A stretch of DNA of 64,000 bases from Melastoma dodecandrum (lineage: Eukaryota > Streptophyta > Magnoliopsida > Myrtales > Melastomataceae): the NCBI GenBank assembly GCA_029817715.1, contig JARUPY010000085.1, forward strand, positions 4,092,001 to 4,156,000, in the 5' to 3' direction. Each line of letters begins with the position of its first letter. The first letter of the stretch is position 1. Of the stretch, positions 9,892 through 28,140 are shown in pieces. The notes beneath the pieces are model-generated. The model was not told the DNA's origin, did not search any database, and saw nothing but the letters and a program-made list of their open reading frames with translations. Both the position numbers and the translations under genes were made by a program.

Positions 9892-12837
9892 ATGGAGATG
9901 TCGTCGAATGCGAGGGTGCAGTCTGTTGGTCACACGGAGATTAATTGGGACAAGTAAAAGCTTCGCGCTTGATTATGATTTCGTGTTTCTCATTCTCGAT
10001 TTTTTTTTAATCTTGTCGTCGCGAATGCTTTGTTGCTGTGTTTTTGGGTGCTTTCTGATGCTTCGTTGGATTGAGTTGATGATCAGGGTTGTATTTTTTT
10101 TTAATTGGATTTGAGTGTTTAATGGGACTTGGGTTTGAATGTTCGGGGATCGTTGGAGCTTTGGCTAGTTGCGGAAGAAATTTGATCAACTCGTTTTTTT
10201 GGAGAAGTTGGAATCGATGGCTTTTCTGTTTATTTTTTCTTCTGTAGACGGGTTGTATCAGAATTGGTGGGTTAGAGAGTGTTCGATATGGGTTGGTATT
10301 GCGTGTTGAGTAATCTTGAGCATGTTAGAAGTGAAGGAAGAAGGGTTGTTCGATGCAGCTTTATGTTGCTCGACGTGAATAAAATGTTGAAACAGGTGCT
10401 TATTGAAGCAGCGTTTGTTTGATAAGTAGAATGTAGGGTTGCAGGAGGTAATTACCGCAAAAGAGAGATCAGAAGTGGAGAAATCGAGCTAAAAAGACTC
10501 GTTATTGCTTTTCATTACTCGCATCCTAGTTAGTTCCCTAATCATTTATTTGTTATCTCTTACTGACAATTCATAAAACCGCTGCCTGGGATTAACTGGC
10601 CATGACTAGCAAATTACCACACGGTTGCTCTGGACAGAGTCGTGCCATGGGTTATAGGAACAGGATGCGTATGCATGCTGTAGATAACTCTTTCCAGCCT
10701 CGCAATGCTGACTGGAGTCGCCCTTTAGTGTTTTAAATATCATTCACTACCTTTGTGTCATCTGGATGAAATTATAAGTGCAATTGTGTGACAAGTAGAT
10801 GAGAGATTGAGGTCCTTCCTCATTTTTCCGTTTCTTATTCATTTGATAGCTTTCTTCTGAACTGCCAACTGACATTTTGTACGCTCATTGAATTCACCAA
10901 TTCCTGCAGGCTAGATAAAACTAAGTTTTATGTTGTAGGAGCTGGCCTATTTACGGGAGTCACGGTGGCACTATACCCGGTCTCTGTTATAAAAACAAGG
11001 CTCCAGGTTGCCACAAGGGAAACAGTTGAGAAAAGTGTTGCATCTGTTGTAAAGGGAATTCTAAAGACAGATGGGATTCCTGGTCTTTACAGAGGATTTG
11101 GAACAGTAATTACTGGAGCAATTCCTGCGAGGATTCTCTTCATTACCGCATTGGAGACTGCAAAGGTTACCACTTTCAAGATGGTCGAGCCACTAAAATT
11201 AGCTGAGCCTACTCAGGCTGCAATTGCTAATGGTGTTGCCGGAATGATGGCTTCTCTTTCTTCTCAGGCTGTTTTTGTCCCAATCGACGTGGTATGTGAA
11301 TATGGATTCCAAAAATCATTCATATTTCTTTGTGATAGATTATAATTCTTCGGGCTAGTTCAATTTAGTTACAGGCATTTCGCTCTCATAATATTAGCTG
11401 GAGTAATTAACACAGTAATGCACATCCTTCCATTTTGCTATGCTGACGACTATTGCCAGGTTAGTCAGAAGCTAATGGTTCAGGGATACTCTGGACATGA
11501 GAAGTACAGTGGAGGTATTGATGTTATTCGCAAAGTATTGAAAGCTGATGGCGTTAGGGGACTATACAGAGGGTTTGGCCTCTCTGTTATAACCTATGCT
11601 CCATCGAGTGCCATGTGGTGGGCAAGTTACGGGGCTAGCCAGCGTGTCATCTGGAGGTGAGAGCTACCTGTTGATGCCAATTTAACATCACTAACCATTA
11701 GGCACTGCAATAAATGGAGCTTCGCCAAATTTTAGCTGGCTGAGTTGGCTTTTTTATTACTAAAAAAGAAGAGAGTTTTTTCAAGTATTGCTTGCCATGA
11801 AAGGTTTTCTACAAATTGTTTTCTTATGATTGGTGCCATCTTCATTTTCCCAGTTTTGCTCTCCTTGTGAAGAGAATGTTGTAATGTATCTGCTTGGCGT
11901 CATCTGCGATGAAGTTTTGACATGCCTTGTACTTATTTTCTTTAATGAATTTCTCTACACTGTTGTTTTGGTGTGATTGAAGTCTAAATCAGGTTATTGT
12001 CTCCTTGTACTATGGAAAAGGCTTTTAGGTTATGGGAGTGAGTCTCAAGAAGGTACTCCTGAAGGTACTCCTGGCCAGGGGACTGTGGTCGCAGTTCAAG
12101 CTGCTGGAGGAATTTTTGCAGGTGCAACAGCCTCATGTATCACTACACCATTAGACACCATCAAAACCCGCTTACAGGTACTGCCTGATTTCTTTTTAAG
12201 TTTGGGTTTTTAAGTAGGTGCTGGTGGATATGTTCTGTATATTGTGTCAAATACTCAAAATGGCATTCCAGTCGGTAGAGTGCTCCTTGGCTGTTGACCA
12301 TAGGGCAGGAATATTGACACATTATCTCACCAATGTTTTGATATTTGGCATGCTATCCAAATGACATACTTCTTGTTATGGTGCTTGCAAAGTTTTGCTA
12401 CACGAGTCAAGGTGTAATGTCTATGTGGCATGTGGTGAGTGCTTGAGAAATGAAGCTATGAAACTCCCATTGAATGCCAAAATCTTTTAATATCTTGGCG
12501 ACGCCACTTTGACTATTAACCCCATTTATAACTGCAAGCACTTATATTATTGCACATTTGCTCTCTGGATAATTTCCATGTAGGATAATTGTTGTTTTTA
12601 CTGAGCTTCCGTAGAATCAGTATGGTGGTAATCTGGCTTTTGCATTCTCATCAGGTGTTGGGCCACGAGAAGAAACCTTCTGCGACAAATGTTGTGAAGA
12701 ACTTGATAAAAGAAGACGGCTGGACAGGCCTTTACAGAGGGTTGGGTCCAAGGTTTTTCAGCATGTCTGCATGGGGAACCTCTATGATATTAACATACGA
12801 ATATCTGAGTAAGAAAGTCCTTCCTTTTGTCTTGTAG
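9892..12837 (+). CDS. Mitochondrial carrier (SLC25A44-like) protein
   Basis: This is a predicted inner-membrane solute carrier. Exons are 9892-9953, 10910-11291, 11460-11656, 12021-12177 and 12655-12837 (326 aa, the usual size). The three-repeat SLC25 architecture is visible. The repeat signature P-x-D/S-x-x-K/R appears as YPVSVIKTRLQV, as VPIDVVSQKLMV across the exon 2/3 junction, and as TPLDTIKTRLQV. The matching GLYRGFG/GLYRGLG motifs that end each repeat half are also present. The N-terminus MEMSSNARVQSVGHTEINWDK is short and precedes LDKTKFYVVGAGLFTG. Plant relatives are annotated as solute carrier family 25 member 44. The mammalian SLC25A44 carries branched-chain amino acids, but the plant substrate cannot be read from sequence. 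The first intron is nearly 1 kb and the acceptor of exon 4 (GGAAAAG) is somewhat weak; all junction phases agree. Confidence 0.92.
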
Positions 12838-13439
12838 TTTTGCTGTTGATGAATAGTGGCCACTAACGATCGCTGCAGTCAACCTTTTCATGACTGGCTT
12901 TGAAATGGAAAATGGCATTGCGAACTGGTAGTTTTGTGATGCTCAACTTTTAGTCCAGGGTACTATATAACTGGTTCATCGCCAATCTAACAATTAGATT
13001 TGCTGATATATCCATCATTTTTTTATCTGTAGAGCGGTTGTGTGCAAGGGATGCATAGCACCAATGCATGGCCAGAGAGACCAAGGCGGTAGCCAATCAA
13101 GGGCACATCTTGATACATTTCCTGCACTTCTTTATGGCAGGACCAATTAAAAAGTTCATCTTTTTACACCCACACCTTCAGGTTCTTTGTAGTCGTAAAC
13201 TTGGCAGAATCTATCTGTGTTTTTAGGTGATTCTGTTTTTATCTGGCATATGGATAGCCATCACTTATCAGTGTAAGTAGTTCATCTTTAATGTGAGCAA
13301 TTGCGATGCTTTTGTTTCTAACAGCACTTTCAGTGCGACAATACCAATATTTCCATCAGAGATCGGATTAGTGCACTTCAAAACATAGTACATATTTCCT
13401 ACTGTTGGTGTTGTACATCATTGCCTGGTGCAATGAGGA
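12838..13439. other. 3' region of the carrier gene, no gene seen
   Basis: The first part is presumably 3' UTR of the carrier gene. No coding homology, RNA gene or repeat is recognised. Confidence 0.4.
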
Positions 13440-15010
13440 TACTGCATCTTGGCTTGATGTAAATGGCTTTCCTCCAAATATGTCTCTCGTCAATGCCTGG
13501 CCGGGATCAACAATTTGGAAAACGCTCCTCCACGTAGCAGGTTCTCGGAATCTTGGCTTTTGTTGCTGCCGCTGAACTCAGTACTGCTGCTGCTGTAGCT
13601 GCTAGCTCTCAGGTGCCCCAAAGAGAAGTTGCCCCGTCTCTCATGCTCATGCCTTTGTCCACTTTCCTCCTGTAAATGAATAAAATCAGCAACAAGATGA
13701 TCCCGGAGGAAATCACTCCTGCGATGACTCCAGCAGCCGTTCTCCAACTACGGCTAGTGCTCAATCGCTTTGTGCTAGCTGTTTGCGGGAGTGGAATCTG
13801 GATTAGATCCTGTGAGGCTGCCACTGGTGTTATTGATTTTGCATTACTCGATGCCATTCAGTATAGCTTCAGAGAAATTTGTGACACCATCACCATTAGG
13901 ACGAAGAGCGGTGTATAGGTTCATTCTCTTGCTTTGGTCATTGAACATAGTCACTGTATAGTCTCTCTGCACTGGCCTACCCTTATCATTCTAGTCCATG
14001 ATATCTGTACGGTAATTTTCTTGTCAATGAAGATTTGAAATACCCTATCTGTGGGTTGCGGTATGTTGCTCACGAACTCACAAAAGTGCAACCTCAAGAA
14101 TTAGTAGAATTTGAATCAACCTCTAACGACCCTGTGAGGATGTATATGAGGTTCTCATTGCCATTGTCGCCCATGGATCTTGCAGTCTGGTAAACCAAGT
14201 CTGGAGCTGTGTAATTTGGCGTCTGGGGTGGATAAGTCAGCTGTATCGTCGTATTAACTGGTGTGACATAGTAGTCCATAGTCATGTTCCTCACCAGAAG
14301 ATGCTGCTCGTCTGTCTCCCAGTTCCTGTACATGCAGGTATTTTTATCCAGAGTAATCGTCTTTCTGCCAACTTGCACCCGCTTCATCATTTCAAGCTTG
14401 TCGTGATTGTCGATGACATGAGGACTGGATTGACCCACCAGCGTGATCCCAGTAGATGCGTTCGATTTCGTGTAGTACAGCTTGCGGGCATCGAAACAAC
14501 CTCAATCCCATCGATGAAAGCCTTGGACCCCGGCACTGCCATCGACGGTGAGAACGTCAAGTTCAGGTCTTGTTTTTGCCAATGCAGATGACGAACTCCT
14601 CGTAGAAGGTTGTAGAATTGTAGAGATTGTCGGCGGCAAGAAGAAGTACTGAAATCCTTCACGAGAGTGTATGCCCCAGCTTCAATGGAGAACACGGTGC
14701 TGCTCCTGTTGAAGTTCTGGCCAGTATAGTCAGACAGGAAGAAGTAAAACGGAGGAACTTTGGCCCTGGCATGAGATGGAAGGTATAGGAAAATGGCGAA
14801 AACAGACAGCCTGGCGGAATTATAAGGCAATCCTTGCAAGGGAGCTGCCAAGACAATCTTGCTGTCATCGCCGGGGCATATTTCGGGCTGTCCACATCTC
14901 CGATCCAGTACCAGGGGTCTCTTCCAATGGTGCTGTAAACTGGCACGCCAGCTGCGGATAAGGCCGGGAGGGCCGCCAACCAAGAGAACGATTGCCCGGG
15001 AATACTTCAT
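13440..15010 (-). pseudogene. Malectin-like receptor kinase (CrRLK1L-type) pseudogene without kinase domain
   Basis: On the minus strand, pieces of a malectin-like ectodomain follow one another in shifted frames: WYWIGDVDSPKYAPAM, SYTFHLMPGPKF, YFFLSDYTGQNFNRSS, FSIEAGAYTLVKDF, NSTTFYEEFVICIGKN, FIDGIEVVSMPA, then VQVGRKTITLDKNTCMYRNW and YPPQTPNYTAPDLVYQTARS (14094-14438). A transmembrane helix follows (AAGVIAGVISSGIILLLILF, within 13690-13750), then a basic juxtamembrane stretch. The expected intracellular Ser/Thr kinase domain, about 300 residues, is absent from this strand. At least three frameshifts lie between 14387 and 15010. Intact relatives such as FERONIA and THESEUS sense wall state at the plasma membrane. 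This copy cannot make a receptor. Confidence 0.8.
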
Positions 15011-16027
15011 GGCCGGTCCTGTGTATGTTTGTTCTGTTTTTACCTTAAACAAATTTGAGAGACTGAATTGAGGCAATCTGTGGGGAGGGGGATTAAACAG
15101 AAGGTTTAAACGCTTTGTAATAATTGAAGGTGTTCCACTGTAATGTAAGAAGAAGGCATTTTCCACAGTATGTAATTTTTTTTAAAAAGAAATAAAGGAT
15201 TCAAAACTATATAATGTAAAAAATATATATTTTTTTTTTTACATTATACATTTGCTGTCTATTTTAATTTAAAATTTGAAGCGCTTTTATTGAGTTTTTC
15301 CAAGTAATACATGGAAGTATATACTAGAATAAAATTTCAAAAAGTTTATATTTGATAAAATGTGTAAATATATTTTAAAAAAGGTGATAGACTCAGTGCC
15401 GAGTTGAGTTGCGGTCCGACTGAGGAAGAAGGGGAGTGTCTCAAGCTTGGCTGCTAACAGGCTTGAATACTCCAGAGACGACCAAACTTTCGGGAGCTTA
15501 ATACCCAAACGACAAAGGCATGTGACTGGTCTGTTTCGGACAAACGCCTAAGACTTGTCAGTTTTCCAGGTTTACTGTGTTCTTGGCCCGGACCGGAGTC
15601 TCCGGACAGTGCACTCCATAGTCCCATGAGCTTCCTCAGTTCATCTTTCCGACAGAGTCCTTCCTAAGCTGTCGACCCACCGGCAGCATGGTAGGTCAAG
15701 CCGCACGCCCACTGGCATTTTGCAAATTTATGTCAGGGGAATACAATGGGCGACGCAGATGGAGATACGATGACGACACGTTTGTTTGTTTTTTTCGTTT
15801 AGTGGGTTTGTACGACACATCCGGATGACTGAATGGTAGTTCGAACCAAACCGTTGTTCCAACATCCAGATCGATATTGTAATGAGAGCCAGAAAATATT
15901 GTGGTCCGCGACAAAAGGACTTTCGGTTGAAGCAAATTCATCAACTCAGTGATCAGGAGAAACTAATGGCTAGAACATGAGATTATAAAGCGCAGATTAC
16001 TAGAGAACGTAAAGCAGGCTTGTAGAA
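15011..16027. other. Intergenic, AT-rich, hairpin-forming tract
   Basis: No supported gene. An AT-rich inverted repeat lies near 15211-15250 (TATAATGTAAAAAATATATA followed by its complement) and could be a MITE remnant. Two short minus-strand open frames (15287-15508 and 15696-15944) show no recognisable domain. Confidence 0.4.
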
Positions 16028-16560
16028 TCACTTCTTGCCATCGCCAAAGAGGTAATCTAGGGAGGACCCACCTCCGGGAGCAGCATGAACCTTGGTCGAC
16101 GGCCTATCCTGCACATTGCAAACATGAACTTTGATTTCTCTGCGAAAAATAAGGAAACTTGAGACAAGTAACATTCAGAAATGTGCGATAATTCCATAGA
16201 TCAAACTATTGACAATGGAAGTTGTAGATCATCTGATCCCTTAAAACAATTCCATAAGCCATTTCCGAGTTAATCATAATGCCTTAAACAACTACTGTAG
16301 CTCGAACTTACAGTGATGAAGTTGCCGCAGTTCTGTCCCTCCGCCCTGAAGTAATTGTTCTTCTGGCTTCCCTGGATACCAGCAGGCACGTGTTTTTCTG
16401 CTGATGGAGGAGTTTCGACCTTCTTCGCAGGGGCTTCGCTGGGGGTCGCCTCAACTGACTTTGGAGTCACTCGGGCAGTATCCGCCACCATCTCCCCACC
16501 ACCGCCGAACAGGTAGCCCAGCGAGCTCGGACCGCCACTGCTGCTAACTCCGCGCACCAT
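16028..16560 (-). CDS. SPIRAL1-like microtubule-associated protein
   Basis: SPIRAL1 family proteins bind cortical microtubules and are needed for straight, anisotropic cell growth. Two exons, 16312-16560 and 16028-16108, encode 109 aa, typical for the family. Both ends carry the paired family repeats: SSGGPSSLGYLFGGG at the N-terminus and APGGGSSLDYLFGDGKK at the C-terminus. A basic Ala/Pro-rich linker (ATPSEAPAKKVETPPSAEK) and NNYFRAEGQNCGNFIT lie between them. The intron has a canonical GTAAGT donor and a TGTGCAG acceptor. The start is the Met directly before VRGVSSSGG, the usual N-terminal form. It is a small intact gene between two broken loci. Confidence 0.93.
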
Positions 16561-17439
16561 TCTCCGCTTTTCCTTCTATAATCGAACAACATCCAAGATT
16601 TAACTCCCTTAGACGATGAAGTGACCAAAAAACAAACCAAATCCAATCTGGGCACAAAGGATTAATCATTCAAAGCTCTCTCAAACACAATAACAAGTGA
16701 TTCTCATAAGACACCTCCTTTCTTACAGATCCTCGAACAAATCAAGCCAAGACTCGAACTAAGAAATCACTTATTAAACAAATGTACCTTCCCTCACTCT
16801 CAGACGAGGAACATCAGCAGAAGAAGAGGATGAAGAAGGGAGGGAGGGGCAAACGCTCCTCAACCCAAGTCCGGGTTTAATATGCAGACAACATCAACAG
16901 CAACAAAATTTAAACTTTTTTGAAAATTCGAATGGTTTTTTGATTCCATGGAATTATTGAGTGGTGACAACTGGCTTGACTTGGCTTGGCTTGGGCATTT
17001 TACCTCCTTTCCTATAAATTGCTTTTTGTTTTTCTTTTCCTTCTCTTCCATTTACTAAAAATTAACTAATTGAATTTGAAACTACCAATTATTTCATGTT
17101 TGTTTAGGTAAAGAAATTATCAAATAACAACTGTAACAATTGTCTAAATAAGATGGTCAGATCATTGTATACTATGTACTTGTCGGTGGCTTGTCTCCCA
17201 CAATGTCATTAGAATTTAAGAGAGCACAAAACGACTCACAATGACTCGGTATCTGTACGCTCGTGCTTTTCTCCAAACTACACCACAAAATTATTTCTAC
17301 AGGCATAAAATTAGCCTAATCCCAACTATCAAGAGCACTAATGAACAAGTGATAGAAACAACGTCAACTTGGCTACATCTTGTTGACTTTCCATGGATTC
17401 CTTCAGGATTTTATGGGCTCTCTCTCCTTCATATCATTG
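16561..17439. other. Upstream of the SPIRAL1-like gene, no gene seen
   Basis: Presumed promoter and 5' UTR of the minus-strand SPIRAL1-like gene (an intron in the UTR is possible), then AT-rich spacer. No coding homology is recognised. Confidence 0.4.
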
Positions 17440-18449
17440 TTACTGCCCACTCGCCGCTATTACTACTACTATTACATTGAGAGGTCTCGTCCATGAAACC
17501 TCACTTGGCATCCTGCTGGAAACTAGAGGCTTCTTGCAGATCTTGATCTTAAACTGTACAGTCGAAAGAAGCTGCAGGTCTTTGGGGTCAGTTGACTTAC
17601 AGCTAAAACTGCTATCTGCGGAGCATTTCCCTCCACCACGTTTGCGAAAGTTTTTTCTGGAAGAGTTCCCTGAGGGCCCTGGGGATGCTTCTTTCTCTAC
17701 AACACTTATGGGTGCTGAAAGGTAAGGATTCCGAGTCCAGGTTTCATTTGTTCTCACTGGATTTCGGATATCAGCAGAAGAAGTTCCTGGAAATCCATTC
17801 GATGACATTAAGAGGGGCATGTTTGGCAGAGGCAGCTCGCTATGCCTCCTGCCCTGATGTTTGACAAACTGAAGATTGACATCGTGATCACAAACCTCAG
17901 CAGATTCCTTCAGTGACATATCATAGTTTTTAAGATCAGGAAATATAGGCAAACCACCCTGGGATGTATTTCTCGGGAGGTTCCTCCCCAATTTGCAAGA
18001 AGCTCCGCGGATGGTTTCTTTCTCTATCAACAGGAAACCGCCGAAGATCATAAGCACATGGGACCTCCTCATAATCACTGACATACTGCGAAATTTCACG
18101 CACCACCCCTGAATGGGCTAAACAGTGATCAATCTCTGAAGCGCCAGCAAAGCCCTGCACAGAACTCAACTCCTCCAAGCCTTGAATGATATCGAAATGG
18201 TTCCCTTGTGTTCTACCAGCTGAATTAGCATACAGGAGTGCAGTCTTCCAAATGTCGTGCATGTACCTAATGGTTTACATCCGAGAGAGCATTGAGAGCT
18301 GACTGTTGAAAAGTCTGAAACCCTTCATTTTGGAATACTTGCGCATCCGCAACTTCCACAATTGTTTTGGTATTTTTTTTTCCTGCCTGATTTTCTATCA
18401 CCGCTGAACCTCTGTCTTTCATGCTCTCTTTTGTTCCCCCTATCTCCAT
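17440..18449 (-). pseudogene. TAF8: TAF8-like transcription initiation factor gene with two 1-nt frameshifts
   Basis: TAF8 is a histone-fold subunit of TFIID. The region reads as an intronless gene of about 335 codons. It begins MEIGGTKESMKDRG, then the histone fold (TIVEVADAQVFQNEGFQTF, QQSALNALSDV, YMHDIWKTALLYANSAGRT, HFDIIQGLEEL), ASEIDHCLAHSGVVREISQY, the TAF8 motif SFLQIGEEPPEKYIPGW, LPIFPDLKNY, and a C-terminal VQFKIKICKKP resembling the terminal TAF8 segment. Two single-base insertions break it. One is in the run of three T at about 18274-18276, between SDV and RYMHD. The other is in the run of three A at 17951-17953, between IPGW and LPIF. Both are short homopolymers, so assembly error is possible. 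If real, only the first 60 residues would be made from the first Met. Confidence 0.75.
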
Positions 18450-20523
18450 CGATCATATTCAACCCCTCATATCAGTTGAGGATAACACTGCCAGGTATAT
18501 GCATCTCTTACCTCTTCATTACAAAAAGGGCACTCTGTAGAACAGAAACCAAAAGTTAAAAGAAAAGGAAAAGATCCATAAGGCTCGAGCAAGCCAATTC
18601 GAAATTTTCGTGAACAAGCTCAACTGGAGACACAAATACCGATGAAATTCTACATACAGAAAGTTAACGGAGCGCAACCACCCACTGCATTCAAGAGGGG
18701 AATAGGGAGCAGCAGATGCACGTCAGTTCGAAGAACTTCTAGTTCTTCACAACAAGAGGCATTTGCTCGAGCACCTTATAAGCAATCAAAGCTAAGCTAA
18801 AATTACACCCAGCACCTGAGAGACCAAAAAAAAAAAAAAAATCAGCCAATAATCAAGACCTACAAAAACAGCCAGAAATCTAACAGGAAAGGAGCTCCTT
18901 GCCATCCGAAGCAGGGGCGGATGGAAAATTCAACACACGGACAGGTGAAATCGGCAGACCTCGGCTTACCCAAATGTAGAAAACAAGGGAAGTTGTAGGC
19001 GGGTGGGACATGCTCTCGAGCTTATCGAGGGGTAGTGCTGTTGGGTCACGACGGACACGGACCCATAAAAAAAAAAAATTATGAATTAAAAATTCATTAT
19101 TTTTTAGCTTAAAGGATTCCCTTTCTTCTATTTCATTTTAGCCCGACTTCATACAACTTAACACGAATTTTAAATTTGGTGTGATTAATATGGGCACATG
19201 TCTGGTCTGAACTTCAAAAATAAAATGCATTTAAAAACTTATATGATCCGTGTGAGCTATAAACATGTAAGTCAATTCTTATATTAATTATAAAGTAATC
19301 TTTAAGTGAATAAAATAGAATTCAAAGAATATCCTTATTGGACACGAGTGATATTTTTTATTGTAATTTAAATCATGCACAAGACACAACAACACCGTGA
19401 ATTTAGTTTGTCGGATTATATATTTTATTTTTTTGCCTTTTTTTTATGATTGCCCGTAATTGTAACCAATACCGTCTAGACAAATGGTCAAAAATTGTTT
19501 TTACTTGTACATGTTTTCCTTATTCGTATTAGTCGTCGTCCTTGTATTGTACATTTCTTTTGTGCGTTTCTCATTGGTTCAAAATATTTAAGAATATCGT
19601 GTCTAGTTATATTATATGCACTAATTAGATAAACTAATAGTATATGGATTCACACGATAGTTGTTCAACAGAGATAGCTTTTACCAATATCATTCAAGTA
19701 TTTTTCCCCTTTCATTGGCAAAGTGGACTGACTCTATCTAATTCTGACACCGCAGCTCTCCGGTGCAATGACAAGGTCACGCGTGGAGGGGACTGTCTTA
19801 TAGTGCCACATCGCACGTGTCCCTGTCTTCCGAGCTATTTTGTCGTGGACCCCACTTTTGACCCCAAAGTCTAGATGTATTTTCATCAAGTAGAAAATCT
19901 TTAATTTTCTAAAATAAAAAACCGTTATTAAATTATTTAACGGGTCTTCCCTAAAAAAAGGGTCTTTGGGAAACTCAGGAGATCGATCACTCATGATCCA
20001 TATCATCCACAATGACTTGTAGTTCTGGCCCGAGTGCCGTGTCGTCTTCTCCACCGTCCGCCACGTGTCCAAGTTAACAACCCCTCCTCTGTCCTCCACG
20101 TGTCGACCTCCATAATTCTCCAACATTTGAAAAAAGTTTACGTCGTCCCCGTCAAAGGAGGTCTCTTTTCCCTCCCTTCTGCCTCTCTCCTTCCTCCACC
20201 GTTCCCCACAGACGCAAAACCAGCGTCCATCTTTCTCCTGTCATCGTCGCTTGTCGTCGTCCGTCATCCTTTTCAGGTCTAGTCCTAATGCCGTGAGATA
20301 ACTTCCTCTCTTTGCCCTTCTTTCCGAGGATTTCCTTAGTCAATATACTGTTTTTTTGTTTCACTCGTCTTGCCGAATTGCTCCCCTTTTCTGCATTTCC
20401 TGCGTCACCCAGAAGCGATTCTGATTCGGAGGTATCGATCTGGCTGAGAAAGGCGGGGCCTTTTGTTTTGAAACAGAGGGAGGGGTTCCTTTGAATACCG
20501 TTGACTTTTTTTTTTATTCATCG
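18450..20523. other. Divergent intergenic region upstream of the AFP gene
   Basis: No gene is seen in about 2 kb between divergent genes. 19070-19640 is strongly AT-rich. 19800-20523 is C/T-rich and is the likely promoter and 5' UTR of the plus-strand NINJA/AFP gene. It contains three ABRE/G-box motifs, listed separately. Confidence 0.5.
19814..20104 (+). promoter_or_regulatory. Three ABRE/G-box motifs (CACGTGTC) upstream of the AFP gene
   Basis: CACGTGTC occurs at 19814-19821, 20062-20069 and 20097-20104, that is 420-710 bp before the AFP start codon. CACGTGTC contains both the G-box and the ABA-responsive element core bound by ABI5/ABF bZIP factors. Multiple ABREs are the usual arrangement for ABA-induced promoters, and AFP genes are known to be ABA-induced, so feedback control is a reasonable inference. 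Confidence 0.65.
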
Positions 20524-22191
20524 ATGGCGAAGCCGGAGCAGCTCGTGAATGCCCGAGCGCCCCCTGTTCCGGTTCCTGGCTTGGATCTCCTCCATAGCTT
20601 CGCTGCTGTGACGGCTATTCCTCTGCTGCGATTTACGCCAAAAGATCAGGAGGAGATGGAGCTCGGCGATGAGGGGTTGGAGCTGAGTTTGGGACTGTCC
20701 TTGAATGGTCGGTTTGGGGTCGACCCGGGATCCAGCAAGTTGGCCCGGTCAGCATCGATCTCTGATTTGAAGAATAATCTTGTTGTTACTAGCGATTGCG
20801 ATGGTAGTAAAGGTTTCGGGAGCGGTGTGGCAAGAACATGTTCTTTGCCTGTCGAAAACAAGGGCGACAGGAAGAGGAAGGACGCGGTGATGTGTGATAG
20901 GCTAGACGAGTTGAGGAGGAGGAGGAGGAGGAGGATCGAGAATCTAAAGGATGTTGTCCCTTGTGAGAAGGCAAATAATTCAGGAGTGAGTGGTAGAAAT
21001 GGATTGATTGGGTCTCCCCTGAATCGGAGTTGTAACGAGGCCACTAATGGCTGTTTAACTAGCCATGATGAGATAGGCGTGGCTGGGCAGTGGACAATGT
21101 CAAGGCAGCAGCTGTTGTCACAACTATCTCGAAGGAGTGAATCTCTCGAGTCAGAGAGCCAGGGAATTAAAGGTAGGAAAGCTCGATTCCCTATAGTTGC
21201 TTAATGCAAACCTGGTGGCCAATTCTGCAAAGTTATGAAATTGTAGTTACTGCTGTTACATACTTACCTTCCCTTAGTTCTGATCAGTTGTCTGGGCTAC
21301 TTTCTGGTGTTGGCCCATTGATCTTGTCTCAGGCATTGGGATGTCGAGGTTGATGTTTACTTTGTTAATTGCTCCCGGTGCGTAGCTTCATCTGCCGATT
21401 GTTTTTCGTGATGTTTTCTATGGAAACTAGCTCGGATCCTCTGTCGAAGACTAGACGTCCGTCCAGCCCATTCTTTTTATTGACACTCTTGAATTACGTT
21501 TGGGTTGATACGGCAGACGAACTGTAGTTGGATCGTTTATCCTCATCTGCAATCGATTGTTGGCTGTCGACGGACGTGGAGTGTCAAATATCGCTGGCAG
21601 TGATTTCCTAACAGGGGGTTTCCTGCTTATGACTTTAGGATCAAATTTCTAGAATTTCGAAACTGCAGACAAGATAGGCTTTTAGCAAGTGTGAAGCTGT
21701 CGCCCTTCCTGTTATTGTTTACTAGCTCCTATTAGATATCTCCTTCTGAGTATTATTTCGTCAGTTCTTAAGCCGCTTTAATGTCAATTGTTTCAGGAGT
21801 ACACAGCGATACGTCATCAAGGAGCGTTACGAGTGCCACGCCACCTCGAGAAAAGGAGCATATTACCCCTGGAATTTCCCAAGAACGGGCTAAGGCCATG
21901 GCGAGCGGGAGACCACGGAATGGAACTACGGACGAGGCCAGCGAAGAAGGCAAGCGAATGATGAAGGCTGTGCTGGAGAACATGCCAGGCGTGAGCACGA
22001 AAGGGGACGGACCAAACGGGAAAAGGGTGGAAGGATTCCTCTACAAGTACAGAAAAGGCGGGGAGGTGCGGATCGTGTGCGTGTGTCACGGGAGCTTCTT
22101 CACGCCGGCAGGTTTCGTGAAGCACGCCGGCGGGGGCGATGTCTGCCACCCGCTGAAGCACATTGTCGTTAACGCATCTCCCTCCATGTGA
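20524..22191 (+). CDS. NINJA-family AFP (ABI5-binding) transcriptional repressor adaptor
   Basis: AFP/NINJA proteins link bZIP or JAZ factors to TOPLESS co-repressors and dampen ABA or jasmonate responses in the nucleus. Exons 20524-21172 and 21797-22191 give 347 aa, typical size. Domain A holds the EAR motif ([14 protein letters not shown]). A basic nuclear-localisation region follows ([15 protein letters not shown]), then [21 protein letters not shown]. The C-terminal Jas-like TIFY-binding domain is complete ([50 protein letters not shown]). The start ATG at 20524 follows an in-frame open stretch, but the next upstream ATG (20491) sits in a poly-T tract and adds no conserved residues. Three ABRE/G-boxes lie upstream. 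The conserved Jas-like end distinguishes it from unrelated EAR proteins. Confidence 0.93.

Positions 22192-28140
<5,949 letters not shown>

Noticed and set aside
14387..15166. 259-codon minus-strand frame that looks like a full protein
   Set aside because: Only short pieces match a malectin-like domain and they alternate with wrong-frame text. It is one frame of a frameshifted pseudogene, not an intact gene.
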